Source of the DNA: Blakeslea trispora | Taxonomy: Eukaryota; Mucoromycota; Mucoromycetes; Mucorales; Choanephoraceae | NCBI GenBank assembly: GCA_025331445.1 | Contig: JAIWNE010000088.1 | Location: forward strand, 62,001-126,000 | Direction of reading: 5' to 3' | Length of the DNA stretch: 64,000 bases | Part shown: piece after piece, positions 1-14,838 of the stretch | Layout: every line of letters begins with the position of its first letter | Numbering within the stretch: position 1 is the stretch's first letter | Position numbers and translations under genes: made by a program | Notes under the pieces: model-generated | Seen by the model: only the letters and a program-made list of their open reading frames with translations | Told to the model about the DNA's origin: nothing | Databases searched by the model: none

Positions 1-3000
1 GTGCTTTGGCGGCAGCTTTTTTGCGTTCAACCTCAGAAATGTTGCTACCATTGTTGTTTTCCATCTCAGCCTTGATTTCTCTTGATCTCTTTTCTTTGTA
101 TTCACCAATAATCTCTTTAGCCTTCTCAGACCCTTGCGCTTCAATCTTGTCTAAAATGAAGCCCAATCGTTTGTGAGCATGTAACAGCTCAGGATCATCC
201 AAACATCGAATCAAGATGGTAAGCAAAGAAGCATGAGCTCTTTCAATCTCATTAATTTGGATTGAAAACTCATCTTCTTCAGCAAAGTCAACAAAGCTCT
301 TGACTTCATCAACCATCATATCAGCTCTATATTTGCCCTTGGCTTTCATGGTTGCTAGCTCACTTGCAGGACTATTGGGATCGGTGACAGCAAGCATAGC
401 AAGATAGAGTGCTTCATCCAAGATAGTGTCGTTCTTTGTTTCTTTATGGAACTTGGCATCCCACAAAGCATAAGCAATGATCTGGCAAAGCGTATGTGAG
501 TGCAAGAACCTGCCGAGATGTCTGAAAGGTCCCACTTCAATATATTTTGTCTTTGGTGTAAGTAAGAACTCCTCCTTATCGCTCAATTTGCTGTCTGGAT
601 GGAGCTGGTTCCATCTCATTTTCAGTACGTTGCAAGCCTCTTCTCGCTGATTGCGAGTGTAATGCCAGTAATATGGTTCAATCTCGTCAATAAATTCGGG
701 CTTCAGTTCATAGAGACCTTTGTCACTGAGACCATCAGGTGCCTTGAAATTAGCAATCATATTGAGTTGGCTTTCAAACGACTCATGTTCTGTCAAGCTT
801 TCTGGAACAAGCTTCAAGAGCTCTGAATAAGCCATACTAGAAATGCCAAGAAATTGGATGATAGATTGACGAATGCGCTGCTCAAAGGTAATGCCAGATG
901 CATAACCATGTTCTGAAGCACAAACGATCAGTAAGTTCAAGAAATCCTCCACCATGTATACTGTTTGGCTAGCATCATAAACAGCATGCTTGCGAGGTTT
1001 TCCTCTAAACCAGTCGATAAGCTGAAATCGATCCATTAATGTCATCAGAATCTTGTCGCTTTCACAAACGGTAAGACCAACTTGAAGAAGGTAAATATCG
1101 CAGTCAAGCGTATTTTCTCTTACGTTGACATCTTTATAAGAATGAGCCTTTTTTTTTTTGTTCAATTAGTATGTCCAGGTCTCATTCTTCATTTCGAATT
1201 TCTCACTTACTTGATTACGGATATTATAGCCATTTCTGACCCACACGTTGCAATTGATTTGTGAAAGAACAGCTAATGTTCTAATAGGGTATTCAAGCAT
1301 CATCAAAAACATGTCATGTTGCTGATCTCTAAAGGCTTCATTCACCATTTGAGTAAATCCACCGAGCCAACCAAGTTCATTCAAGACGCCATCATGTAAC
1401 AAGGATACATTTTCAAATAATTCAGACAATAACCAATGGAAAGGATGATGAAAAGAAATTGGGCTTTTTGTTACATCATAGTCAACAATGTCAAAACTGC
1501 CAGCGTTAGGTGTGCTGATTTGATGGAACACTTGTTCATTTAAGCCCAGGATCTTTAGACGAGTATCACGTGAATGCTCATGGTTTGTCTTTTGTGGAGC
1601 AAGTACAGGTGTCCAGTCTGTAATGGCTTTCAAGACTCGATAGATAGACCGGCAAAGGTTACGAGAGGCATCGGAAGGTGGTAAGCCAGTCGATTCAAAA
1701 CATCCAGCAAAAAGACGACACAATTTAGATGTTTGAAGTGTCATGTTAAATGCTGTCACCCAAGATTGAGATTCAAACTCTACATGAGCGTTCTCTTGAC
1801 GTTTAAGGGCATCCATTTCTTGAAATTGATACAGCATGTCAATGAAATGGCGAAGGTACAATGGATTTTTAGAAATTTCTGATTTAACTTGCTCTGCATT
1901 CATCACATAACGGAGATCAAAAATGGTATAGGCATACCTATGACGCCCAATAGCCCTCGAAGAGCAATCTACTTGAGCTCGGGAATAATCGCTAGGCAGA
2001 ATCATATGGATATGGTCTGTCAAAAAGAAATTCTCCAAGATCGAACAGACGATGCCGAAAAATCTATAGTCTTTAACAAGCATAGAAGCGACTGTAGGTA
2101 CAGTCAATAGTTGGACAGAAAGTGTGCTGACAGAATTCTCGGGTTCTCTGTCCTTGAAGAAAAAGGCATCTACAAGTTCAGGATAGTTGCGAGCAAATCG
2201 TGTGCCAATAACTGGCTTGTATTGCAGATTGGATATAAAGGTACCGATCAATAAGTCCTTTATACTGATACGAGCTGTCTTCCAAAGACGTAAGTCGAAA
2301 TGAAGCAAGTAATCCAGACGAAGCTTTCGCTTAAATTCTTTCTTCAGGTTTGTGTTGATACGACGTGCATTTGCGAGATCTATTTCAATGGAGTCGCTTG
2401 AGCTTTCAAAAGAAGTACTTAACTCTTTTGCAATGTCTCTTTCTTTCATCTCTAGCTGTTCAATATAATCAAGCCATATATCTAAATTCCAATCAAGATC
2501 CAATATATCTCGTGTCTTGGATGCTTTGTGAGTCTTTGAGTGAGACGATGATGATAAGCGTCGTCTTTTGAGCTCTTCAGATTCGCGGCCTTGAGACGAA
2601 GAAGGCTCTCCTGCTGTATGATTATCTGCTGCGTGAATATAGCCATCGCTCTGACGTCTTCTGGGTGAGCTTTCATTAGACATTTGTGAGGCACTTGGAG
2701 ATGTCACCTGATATGCATCTTCAACTTCGTTCATGTCGACGTCGCTGCCTTCGTGGTTGTTATCTGTCTGGCTACTTTGTTCAATGTTGATGGCTGACAA
2801 AAGTACTTCACTAGCATCTTCAAAATCACTAGCTGAGCCTTCATCTTCTTCATCTTCTTCATCTTCTTCTTCATCATCGTCATCCTCACCATGACCATGT
2901 TGCTCTAAAAATGCATTCAATAAAAGGCCTTCATCAGTGATGCCTTCATCACCACCAAATATCATCTCATCATCTTCATCCATATCTGTATCAGCCCCTT

Positions 3001-4370
3001 CAGGGTCGAAATCGTCATCTTCATCTTCAGGCATTCTTTCTCTTCTACATCGGGTAGACAACCGAGAGAGTTCGGGACTAAGGGCCCAATCTTCAGAAAG
3101 TACTTCACACACGATGTCACGAATGATACAATTACCGCCGTCTACATTGTTAAAGAACTTGTATCTTCCACCGGTCAGTTCTTTGAGCCAATCCAACAAC
3201 AAGCCTGAGATGTCTTCGCGTACTGTTTTGGGCATTGAACAGACAGTAACAGCCAAGTTGATAGAGCTAATTGTATTGGCGATATTAATCAACTCGTCCA
3301 AATCTGATGACTCTTTAATGATATGACGACCGTAATCATCAACATATTCAGCTGCATGAGCTGCTTCTTCTTTTGAACATCCCAATGCCTCAACAACAAT
3401 ATCAATGACTGCATCAAAGGAATGTTTCTCATCATTCCACAAGATACAAGCATAAGTCTGTTTTGAAGGGTCTGAAGGCAATCCAAGAGCTTTATGAGAG
3501 TCCATACAATCTTGACGGATAGAATCAAGTGTGCCAACGGAAATCACATCCTCAGGCGAAGTAGCAAAAGTTTCTAGGATATAATCAGCCACGACTGTGA
3601 TCACATCTCTTACTGATTGAACAACTTTTGGTGGTACACTCGATAATGGCTCTAGCTGAGGTCGAGAAGAAGTACTGGCTGAACTATCGCCAGGAGATGT
3701 ATCAGAGGTGGGATGAAGTGAATGAATTGCACAATTCAATTCTGTCTTCCATGCCTCTGGATCGCCACAATCACAACAGCCACCTGCACCTCGACTAATC
3801 CATATCTTGACATCATGACCTTCATGATTGGTTGCATGAAAACATTTAGAACACATTACGCATGTATCATCAAGACCACAGTTTCTAAAAGCAAACTGAT
3901 TTAAAATCTTTAAAAAAAACAATAAACAAAAGTGGATTTTACCTGCAGCGATAAACACTTTCGCCCTTCTTAAATAAATGACCACATTGCTTTCCTCTTT
4001 GGGTCTCCCAATACTCTGGTTCTTCTTGAATTTTGTTTAAATTAGGTTCACTATGTACATAGTCGTCGTGGTCGTGCTCTTCGGATCCAAAAAGATTGTA
4101 TTTTTCGAGTAACTTGGATAGATTGTCACTATCAGAAAGTCCTTCTCGAAAGAAATATTGTTGCATTATTTCGATATCATTGCCCCATAAAGAACGATAG
4201 CAGTTGGTAAGAATATGTTTCACAGCACCTTTATGAAGTCTACTTTTATACAGTAAAGGTGCTTGTGTAAGAAATGTTTTGAGTTGCGCTGGGGTAATAG
4301 GCGTTGTATTCATATATTCCTCGCCGTCTGTAAAATCCGGTGTAGAAGTAGGAAGAGGAGGCTGTGACAT
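1..4370 (-). CDS. UBR1: E3 ubiquitin ligase UBR1 (N-recognin), C-terminus beyond left edge
   Basis: RING-type E3 ligase of the N-degron pathway; it binds destabilising N-terminal residues and ubiquitylates the protein. Exons read as complement(1..1147, 1211..3884, 3943..4370), about 1,416 residues so far; full UBR1 is near 1,950, so the RING and C-terminal domains lie left of base 1. The UBR box (about residues 128-198) spans the first intron: CGHLFKKGESVYRCR joins to NCGLDDTCVMC, followed by further zinc-binding Cys/His. A ClpS-like domain for bulky hydrophobic N-termini follows (about 280-365; ILWNDEKHSF). Next comes a long Asp/Glu-rich segment (about 340-405 of the second exon's product) that is probably disordered, then the helical UBR1 core with WVRNG and YLLQVGL. 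The start is the ATG of MSQPPLPTS; the frame upstream has no better start. Intron 2 (1148-1210) has a TACTAAT branch site and an A-rich acceptor. Family assignment is secure. Confidence 0.95.
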
Positions 4371-5429
4371 TCTCTGTAACAAAAAGAAAAAGAGAAGAAA
4401 AAGAGAGAAAGAAAAAGAGAGAGAAAAAAAAAGAAAATAGCGTAATTTCAATAATTTCAGCAAATTTGAAAAAGACTCGGCGATACAATACAAAGCTATT
4501 CTATTAGCACCTTCGTGTAGAATTCTTCTTGCAAGAAGCGTACTAATTCTGACATTGCTAGCACTGCATTTCATTAAAGAAACATCAGGCTAAAAAAACC
4601 AACATAACGTCTAACTTGAGATTCAATAAAACAGGCGAGAAAAAGCATGCAATGCCTGTTTGTGTACTTGCTAATAAGTTTTCAGATAAGGAAGGAGCGA
4701 CACAATACAGAAAATGTAAGTCTTTAAGTTCTTTTCGCCTCAAAAAAGGTTTTTTTTGGAACCAACTTCACATCTTTTCAAGAAAAGTAAAAAGAAGAGT
4801 ATGTGACCAGGAGGGCTTCTAAATCGAGGAAGAAGCCTATGGGTTTAATTTTTTTTCCCCAAAGCCATATAGAGCAGGGTTTTTAAAAGTAGGTTTCTAT
4901 GAACGTTGTTCATTTCTTTTTTTTTTTCCTCTAAGAAAAACAAGTAGTATTCTTTTTATTGATCTGATTACGAGCTTGGTTAAGATAGATTAAGAAAAGC
5001 TCTAGAACTTGCGTTAAAATCAAGACAAGACCTTATTAAGGTTGTGAATTTATGATACAAGCACTAAATAATTAGCTTTAAAAGACGAATGACAATCATA
5101 TAGAAACGCGAAATAAGACAAAAGTTAATCTACATAAAGTGCTCTTAGAACCAAACAAACAAATGTGGTAGTTTACTAAAGACTTGCCATATTTTGCAAA
5201 TGCCTACAGCTATAGAGCACGCTTACAGCTTAGTGACCGTACTAAAGTCAGTCTTTCGTTCATCTAATTGACCTAGCATATAAACATACAACAAACGCTT
5301 TTGGCAGTAACCAGTTTAACGAAAGTTTATGGAGAACCTATATTTAATGATGCTTTTTAGAAGCATAAAGATTATCAAAAGTACAATGTACTTCAATTTT
5401 ATAAGTTATACGATAAGAAAAACTGAAAT
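4371..5429. other. Intergenic, UBR1 promoter side and ECH1 3' side
   Basis: No coding frame is supported here. The part next to UBR1 (4371-4440) is a purine-rich (GA/A) leader read on the plus strand, meaning a pyrimidine-rich leader for UBR1. The rest is AT-rich with T-runs. I see no RNA gene or repeat. Confidence 0.5.
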
Positions 5430-6624
5430 TTAAAGCTTGGAGTATTTGGCGCGCTTCTTTTGCATAAAAGCTTCAATAGATTTAGGAATATCCTGAGTGG
5501 AACAAGAACAAAACATTGAGTTCACATCAACGCGAATATAAAATTGTCATCATTGATTCCTACCTCTGTGTTAAGCATAGGAGCATTCCAAGTCACGGTA
5601 TAGGCTAAACCCTCGGCAACAGAGTGATCACGAGAGTAGTTCAAGAGATGCCTAAATAGTATAATTTCCAATGAGTCAGGAAGAAGCGAAACAATTTCCC
5701 TCTTTCTTACTTGGTGCCAACAACAGCAACAGGTGATTTAGAAGCAATGTTTTTGGCCAATTTAAATGCTTGAGCTAATACATTAAGAAGATGAGTTTCT
5801 GCTCCTTGTATAGTCTATGCTCGTCTGTTTACCCAAAACGTCTTCCTGGTTTTCAGCTACTCTATTAACAAATCCACATTGCAATGCTTCGTCAGCATAC
5901 ATACTGAAAGAAAAAACAATGAGCAAATGGTTGGACAAATTTCTTTCTGTTGAATAAGAACTTACTTTCTACCAGTGTAACAAAGTTCTCTCACCAAGCT
6001 GTGATTACCAATGACTTTGGGAAGACGCTGTAAAGTACCGACATCAGCAGCAAGTCCTACATCTACTTCTTTTACACAAAATAGAGAATCCTTGGTGCAG
6101 TAGCGGATATCACAAGCTGTGACTAAGTCAACGCCAGCACCATAGCAAGCGTTGTGAATAGCAGCGATAACAGGCTTACTGCAGTTTTCAATTGCTGTAA
6201 ATGCATCCTGGAAGTCTTCAATAGTAACACGGTTTCTGTAAGCATCGCGAGCAGGATCGCCTTGAGTCAAAAGTTTGCCAATGTTGGTTTCTTTTACTAT
6301 CAAATGAATTTAATATTATTTTATCTCTCTCTTTTTCTTTTTCTTACTAAACATTACAGTCAATGCCTGCAGTGAACATGCGTCCTGATCCAGAAATAAC
6401 AACTACCAAAATATCATAATCAGCATTTATTTGACGAAAGACATTTCTAACATCAGCTATGAGTCTAGCACATTAAAAAAAAATGAGATTTTTGATAATG
6501 AAATTCCCAAACAATCTTACTGATCATTAAATGCATTTAATTTCTTGGGTCTATTGAGCTGAACATGAGCAACACCTTCAGCAGAGATATCAACTTTGAC
6601 AGTTTCGTATTGATAAGCAGACAT
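5430..6624 (-). CDS. ECH1: Peroxisomal delta(3,5)-delta(2,4)-dienoyl-CoA isomerase
   Basis: Crotonase-fold enzyme that shifts the double bonds of 3,5-dienoyl-CoA to 2,4-dienoyl-CoA in beta-oxidation of unsaturated fatty acids. Seven exons, complement(5430..5492, 5574..5652, 5711..5774, 5833..5903, 5966..6296, 6358..6464, 6521..6624), give 272 residues, the normal size. The catalytic acids are in place: D127 in GAGVDL, E147 and D155 in KEVDVGLAAD, with the same 20- and 8-residue spacing as mammalian ECH1. The stretch GLAADVGTLQRLPKVIGN is nearly identical to the animal enzyme. The protein ends SKL, a type 1 peroxisomal signal, so a peroxisomal site is likely. The intron at 5775-5832 was chosen because the spliced loop length then matches the family. 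Confidence 0.93.
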
Positions 6625-6749
6625 ATTTTGTAGAGAAAAGTAAAAGAAAGAAAGAAAAAATTACTTTATGCGACATTCGAATTTAAGCCTCAGTTTTTTA
6701 TATATTGAATTTGTCAGGTTTTTTCACATGCAAAACAGAAAGTTTTGAT

Positions 6750-8445
6750 TTATTTATTAACAGCAGCTGCACCAGATTTAGCAAACAACATATCAAGAGT
6801 TGCAATGGTTTCAATAAGATCTTTTTGAAGTTGAATTTCTTGCTTCACCTTGACTGTTAAGCGAGACAACAGATCATCAATCAAGGGGGATTGACCAAAT
6901 ACGCGTGTGTAACAATCTAATGATAGGTTTAGCCGAGAAAACATCAACTTTTGTTTGTTATGACTTACCAATCACTGCTTCGGAAACATCAACAAGCAGA
7001 TTTGTAAATCGAGGATGGTGAATATTTTTGATCAAGAAACGCATCAAGGGCTCTAATGAAACGTCATCGCGACCTGTAATAGCTTGCTTCAAACCGTCAC
7101 GATGAATTAATTCTTGAAGAACAGCAGCAACAACAACAGGTGTTTGACTACTTGTCTTTAACACTTCATCTAGAGCATTAGCGTATTGGAAGACCTTCAT
7201 CAATTGGTCGTATTTTTTCAGCTTTTGTCTCTTGGTGGATTCTACTACAAAGTCGTCTTTGGCTACTGTGTTTGCTTGGCCGCGCATAAAGTATTTATAG
7301 GTACCACCCTTGATATAATCTTGTTTTTGTTTCTTGAGAGCCTTTTCTGATGCTTTTATTTGACGTTGACGGATGGATAACAGTCCGTTAGCCATACCCG
7401 CTGCAAGGTGGGTATCGTCAGGTGAAAGGCCAACACTCAAGATAGGAGCAGGATATTTAACACTGTGTACCACCTTGTAATCTTGGACATCGAAAATCTT
7501 AACATGCTGATCCAATGAACCAGTGACTAAGCGAGAGGCCGACCCGTCGAAGCACATACTTGTCACTGTCTTTTGGTGATTGTTTAAGGTATGTATACAA
7601 CGACCGCCACTCAACAAGTCCCACACCTTAACAGTAGGTCCACCTGAAGAGATGATAGCACCACCATTGGGGTACATTAAAATCGACTCAACAGGTGCAC
7701 CATGATTCATAGTCATCACACTACCACTTTGTCGCATATCCCATACTTTGACTGTTTGATCGTATGAACCACTGACAAACAAGTTTGGATTCTCTAAACT
7801 GACAACACCCGATCTAACATAATCTTCATGCTCTTCGAATACATTCACACTCTCTCCAGTTGGAATATCCCAAATGCGTACTGTCTTATCGTCTGATGCT
7901 GACAGAATATTAGATTTGTTAGTTGAGAATTGTGTGACTTGTACAGGCCTAATGCAATTTAAGTGTGAGAGTGAGTTAGAGTAAGTTTGTGTAAATAAAG
8001 GGAAAGGGAGAGGCTTACATGGCATGAGTTCGGAATGTTCTCAGAATCGCACGAGAACCGACATCAAACATCTGCACAAGACCAGTAGCATCACCGGCAA
8101 CAAGCAGCTTGCCGTCATGTCGGAAACTTCCTGAATAAGCAGTATCTTTGAATCGAGAGATTGTCTTTTTAGGTTGATGTGTTTTGGATGAATAGATCTG
8201 TACACGAGTAGAAGATGTGACAGCAAAATCATAAGGTGCAACAGGTGAAAAGTTGATGGAAGTAACACTGGCATATTCTTTGATAACAATAGGTGACTAT
8301 AGCGACAATATAGGTTAGAACCTAACTTGTATTTGTGTTTATAACCAAGGCTTACTTTGAAGCGCTTCCAATATTTGGTCTCGGGCGTCTTTTTCGAGTT
8401 TTGCACTTTAGCGTGCTTTTTAACGACAGTTTTTTGATAGTCCAT
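6750..8445 (-). CDS. UTP15: U3 snoRNP / small-subunit processome WD40 protein UTP15
   Basis: Component of the t-UTP/UtpA subcomplex, which binds nascent pre-rRNA and is needed for 18S rRNA maturation in the nucleolus. Exons complement(6750..6916, 6969..7948, 8019..8296, 8356..8445) give 504 residues; yeast and human proteins are about 513-518. WD40 repeats fill residues about 35-320 (for example DDKTVRIWDI, GSYDQTVKVWDM, GSLDQHVKIFDV). They are followed by the UTP15 C-terminal domain, with a basic linker (QRQIKASEKALKKQKQ) between them. The start is MDYQKTVVKKHAKV, a basic N-terminus typical of the family. The upstream neighbour ECH1 starts only 125 bp beyond the stop, on the same strand; the two genes have no evident shared role. 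Confidence 0.94.
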
Positions 8446-8816
8446 ATTCTAAGTAACTCAATAAAAAAAAAGAACAGAGAGAGGAGAGAGAGGGAAGGGG
8501 AAACTTTAATAATTACAAAGTTTCGAGGCCAAATCTGAGCTACTTCTTTTTTTTTTTTGCAGGTAAAGGGAATAGGCGCACAATGAAAACCTGTCACAGT
8601 AGACGCCACTTCAATCCTTGTTCTCCCTTTTTTTTTACCAAAAAGAAAGAAAAAAACGATATGCTATTTTTGGATATCTCATTATCCCTCCTCCTCCCCC
8701 CTTATTTCTTTTTTGGCTCTTGTTCATAATTTCTTGTTTGAACTCGATATCCATCATACGGTACAATATATGCTAAGAAAGGTCATATAAAAAATAGGAA
8801 AATGGAATGGTATATT
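8446..8816. other. Intergenic between UTP15 and a serine-rich gene
   Basis: Low-complexity sequence: a GA-rich leader next to the UTP15 start, T-runs at about 8545 and 8629, and a CT/C-rich patch near 8685-8703. No gene is visible. Confidence 0.5.
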
Positions 8817-9392
8817 TCAAGTGGGCATGCGTGTGTTTGTTTGGATCTGTCTATTAGGATTGTTTTCTCTAAGGATATGGCTAAGGTGAAATGTTCGCTC
8901 ACTGTTTAGCACAGCATTTAGCTTGGCCTGAATCTCTGGGTCTTCACTATAGTTTCTACTTGTTCTTCTGGCTGGTATGATGTCTGCTGGCTGAAGGTGA
9001 GTCTCGTTATCGTTGTTACTATGAGTGTTGTTGTTGCTAGATGGTTGCCATGTGGCTGACCGCGTCAAAGAAGAAGAGGAAGAACAGGATGTAGATGGTG
9101 CATTGTCTGGTTCTGTAGGCTGGCAGGCATAGAACGATCTTCTCTTGTTCACATTGATCTGCAGTTCTTGTCCTGGATTATGATAAATGGTATATAATTG
9201 ACTTTGTCTGCGATCAGGAATCTCTATTTGATGGTGAATCGGTGGTGTAGGCACAAGAGGACTAACGTCTGTTTCAGTTATTTCTATTTCAATCTTGGCA
9301 CTGTCTTGAGGCTCTTTTTTGGAAGAAGATAGAAACCATGAGAGAAAAGCAGTTCTTGGTCTACCTTCTCTTAATACTTTTCTCTGCTGCAT
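8817..9392 (-). CDS. Uncharacterised serine/asparagine-rich protein, 191 aa
   Basis: Single-exon open frame starting MQQRKVLREGRPRT, with the stop next to a normal AT-rich 3' region. I do not recognise the family. The N-terminal 30 residues are basic with a short hydrophobic patch (TAFLSWFLSSS). The middle is low complexity (a Ser run, then Asn/Thr). The C-terminal part (about 140-180) has charged, possibly helical sequence (PEIQAKLNAVLNSERTFH). Composition suggests a mostly disordered cytoplasmic or nuclear protein. Its codon use resembles neighbouring genes, and the frame is longer than chance frames around it, so I treat it as real. No neighbour suggests a role. Confidence 0.6.
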   Translation of the reverse strand: MQQRKVLREGRPRTAFLSWFLSSSKKEPQDSAKIEIEITETDVSPLVPTPPIHHQIEIPDRRQSQLYTIYHNPGQELQINVNKRRSFYACQPTEPDNAPSTSCSSSSSLTRSATWQPSSNNNTHSNNDNETHLQPADIIPARRTSRNYSEDPEIQAKLNAVLNSERTFHLSHILRENNPNRQIQTNTRMPT

Positions 9393-14147
<4,755 letters not shown>

Positions 14148-14573
14148 TTAGATCAAGTAACCTTCCATAATGTCAGTACGTAAAATATCTCGGTTGCCAT
14201 CTCTGTATCGAATCATCCAGCGACCATCAGGCAGTTTAACATAAAAGTTGGAATATGGAAACTCATTTTGCTTAAGATAAGTTGGACTGAAAGGAGGAAT
14301 CATGAGTTGGGGGCTTGGGTTGTCATGGTAGACCAATTGTTTTCTTTGTCGTCGATGGGAAGACTGGCTGTCAGCATCTGTTGTCTTCATAGAAGCTTCT
14401 GATAGAGTTGTGCTGCTATCATTGTCATTTGTCCGATCAAAGGTATCTGCTGAATCAGAACTAACAGTGCGTGATTTATGGAACAGCTTGCTGATCTTTG
14501 ACCAAAAGGAGCGAGTTGATTTAGTTGAAGAACTTTGAGAAGATATCGAAGGGGATCGGGAGTGTGGTAGCAT
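14148..14573 (-). CDS. Uncharacterised serine-rich protein with conserved-looking C-terminus, 141 aa
   Basis: Single-exon frame starting MLPHSRSPSISSQ. The N-terminal half is Ser/Thr rich with a short basic-aromatic patch (SFWSKISKLFHKS, about residues 23-35). The last 45 residues look folded: FYVKLPDGRWMIRYRDGNRD resembles a short beta-hairpin module (aromatic-rich, with G-R-W and R-Y-R-D-G). I do not recognise a named family. The short size, lack of introns and disordered N-terminus resemble many small lineage-specific zygomycete proteins. The basic SKISKLFHK patch could be a membrane- or kinase-associated motif, but that is a guess. Confidence 0.62.
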   Translation of the reverse strand: MLPHSRSPSISSQSSSTKSTRSFWSKISKLFHKSRTVSSDSADTFDRTNDNDSSTTLSEASMKTTDADSQSSHRRQRKQLVYHDNPSPQLMIPPFSPTYLKQNEFPYSNFYVKLPDGRWMIRYRDGNRDILRTDIMEGYLI

Positions 14574-14838
14574 GTTCTATGTAATTGATAATAATAAGCA
14601 AAAAAGGGGGAAAGAGGAATAAAAAAATTATGTCTGTTTATTTATACCTTTTTTTTTTCCATTAAGAATATGAAAGAAGAAAAGGGGAGACAAATTTAGT
14701 TACAGAATCCGCCTATCAGAATCGCTAAAAACGAACCACCTGAGGACATGCAACCTCTTTCCGGGTATTGAAATTTAAAATTAACTTTGATTCTTTATTT
14801 AGATGAATTTATGTGCTTTCTAAGCAAGGCCACATTTT

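Noticed and set aside
5805..5832. A 28-nt intron or frameshift in ECH1
   Set aside because: A GTAAAC donor with a nearby CAAG acceptor gives a 28-nt intron, but using the later TATTAG acceptor gives 58 nt and restores the family's loop length. The gene is therefore intact.
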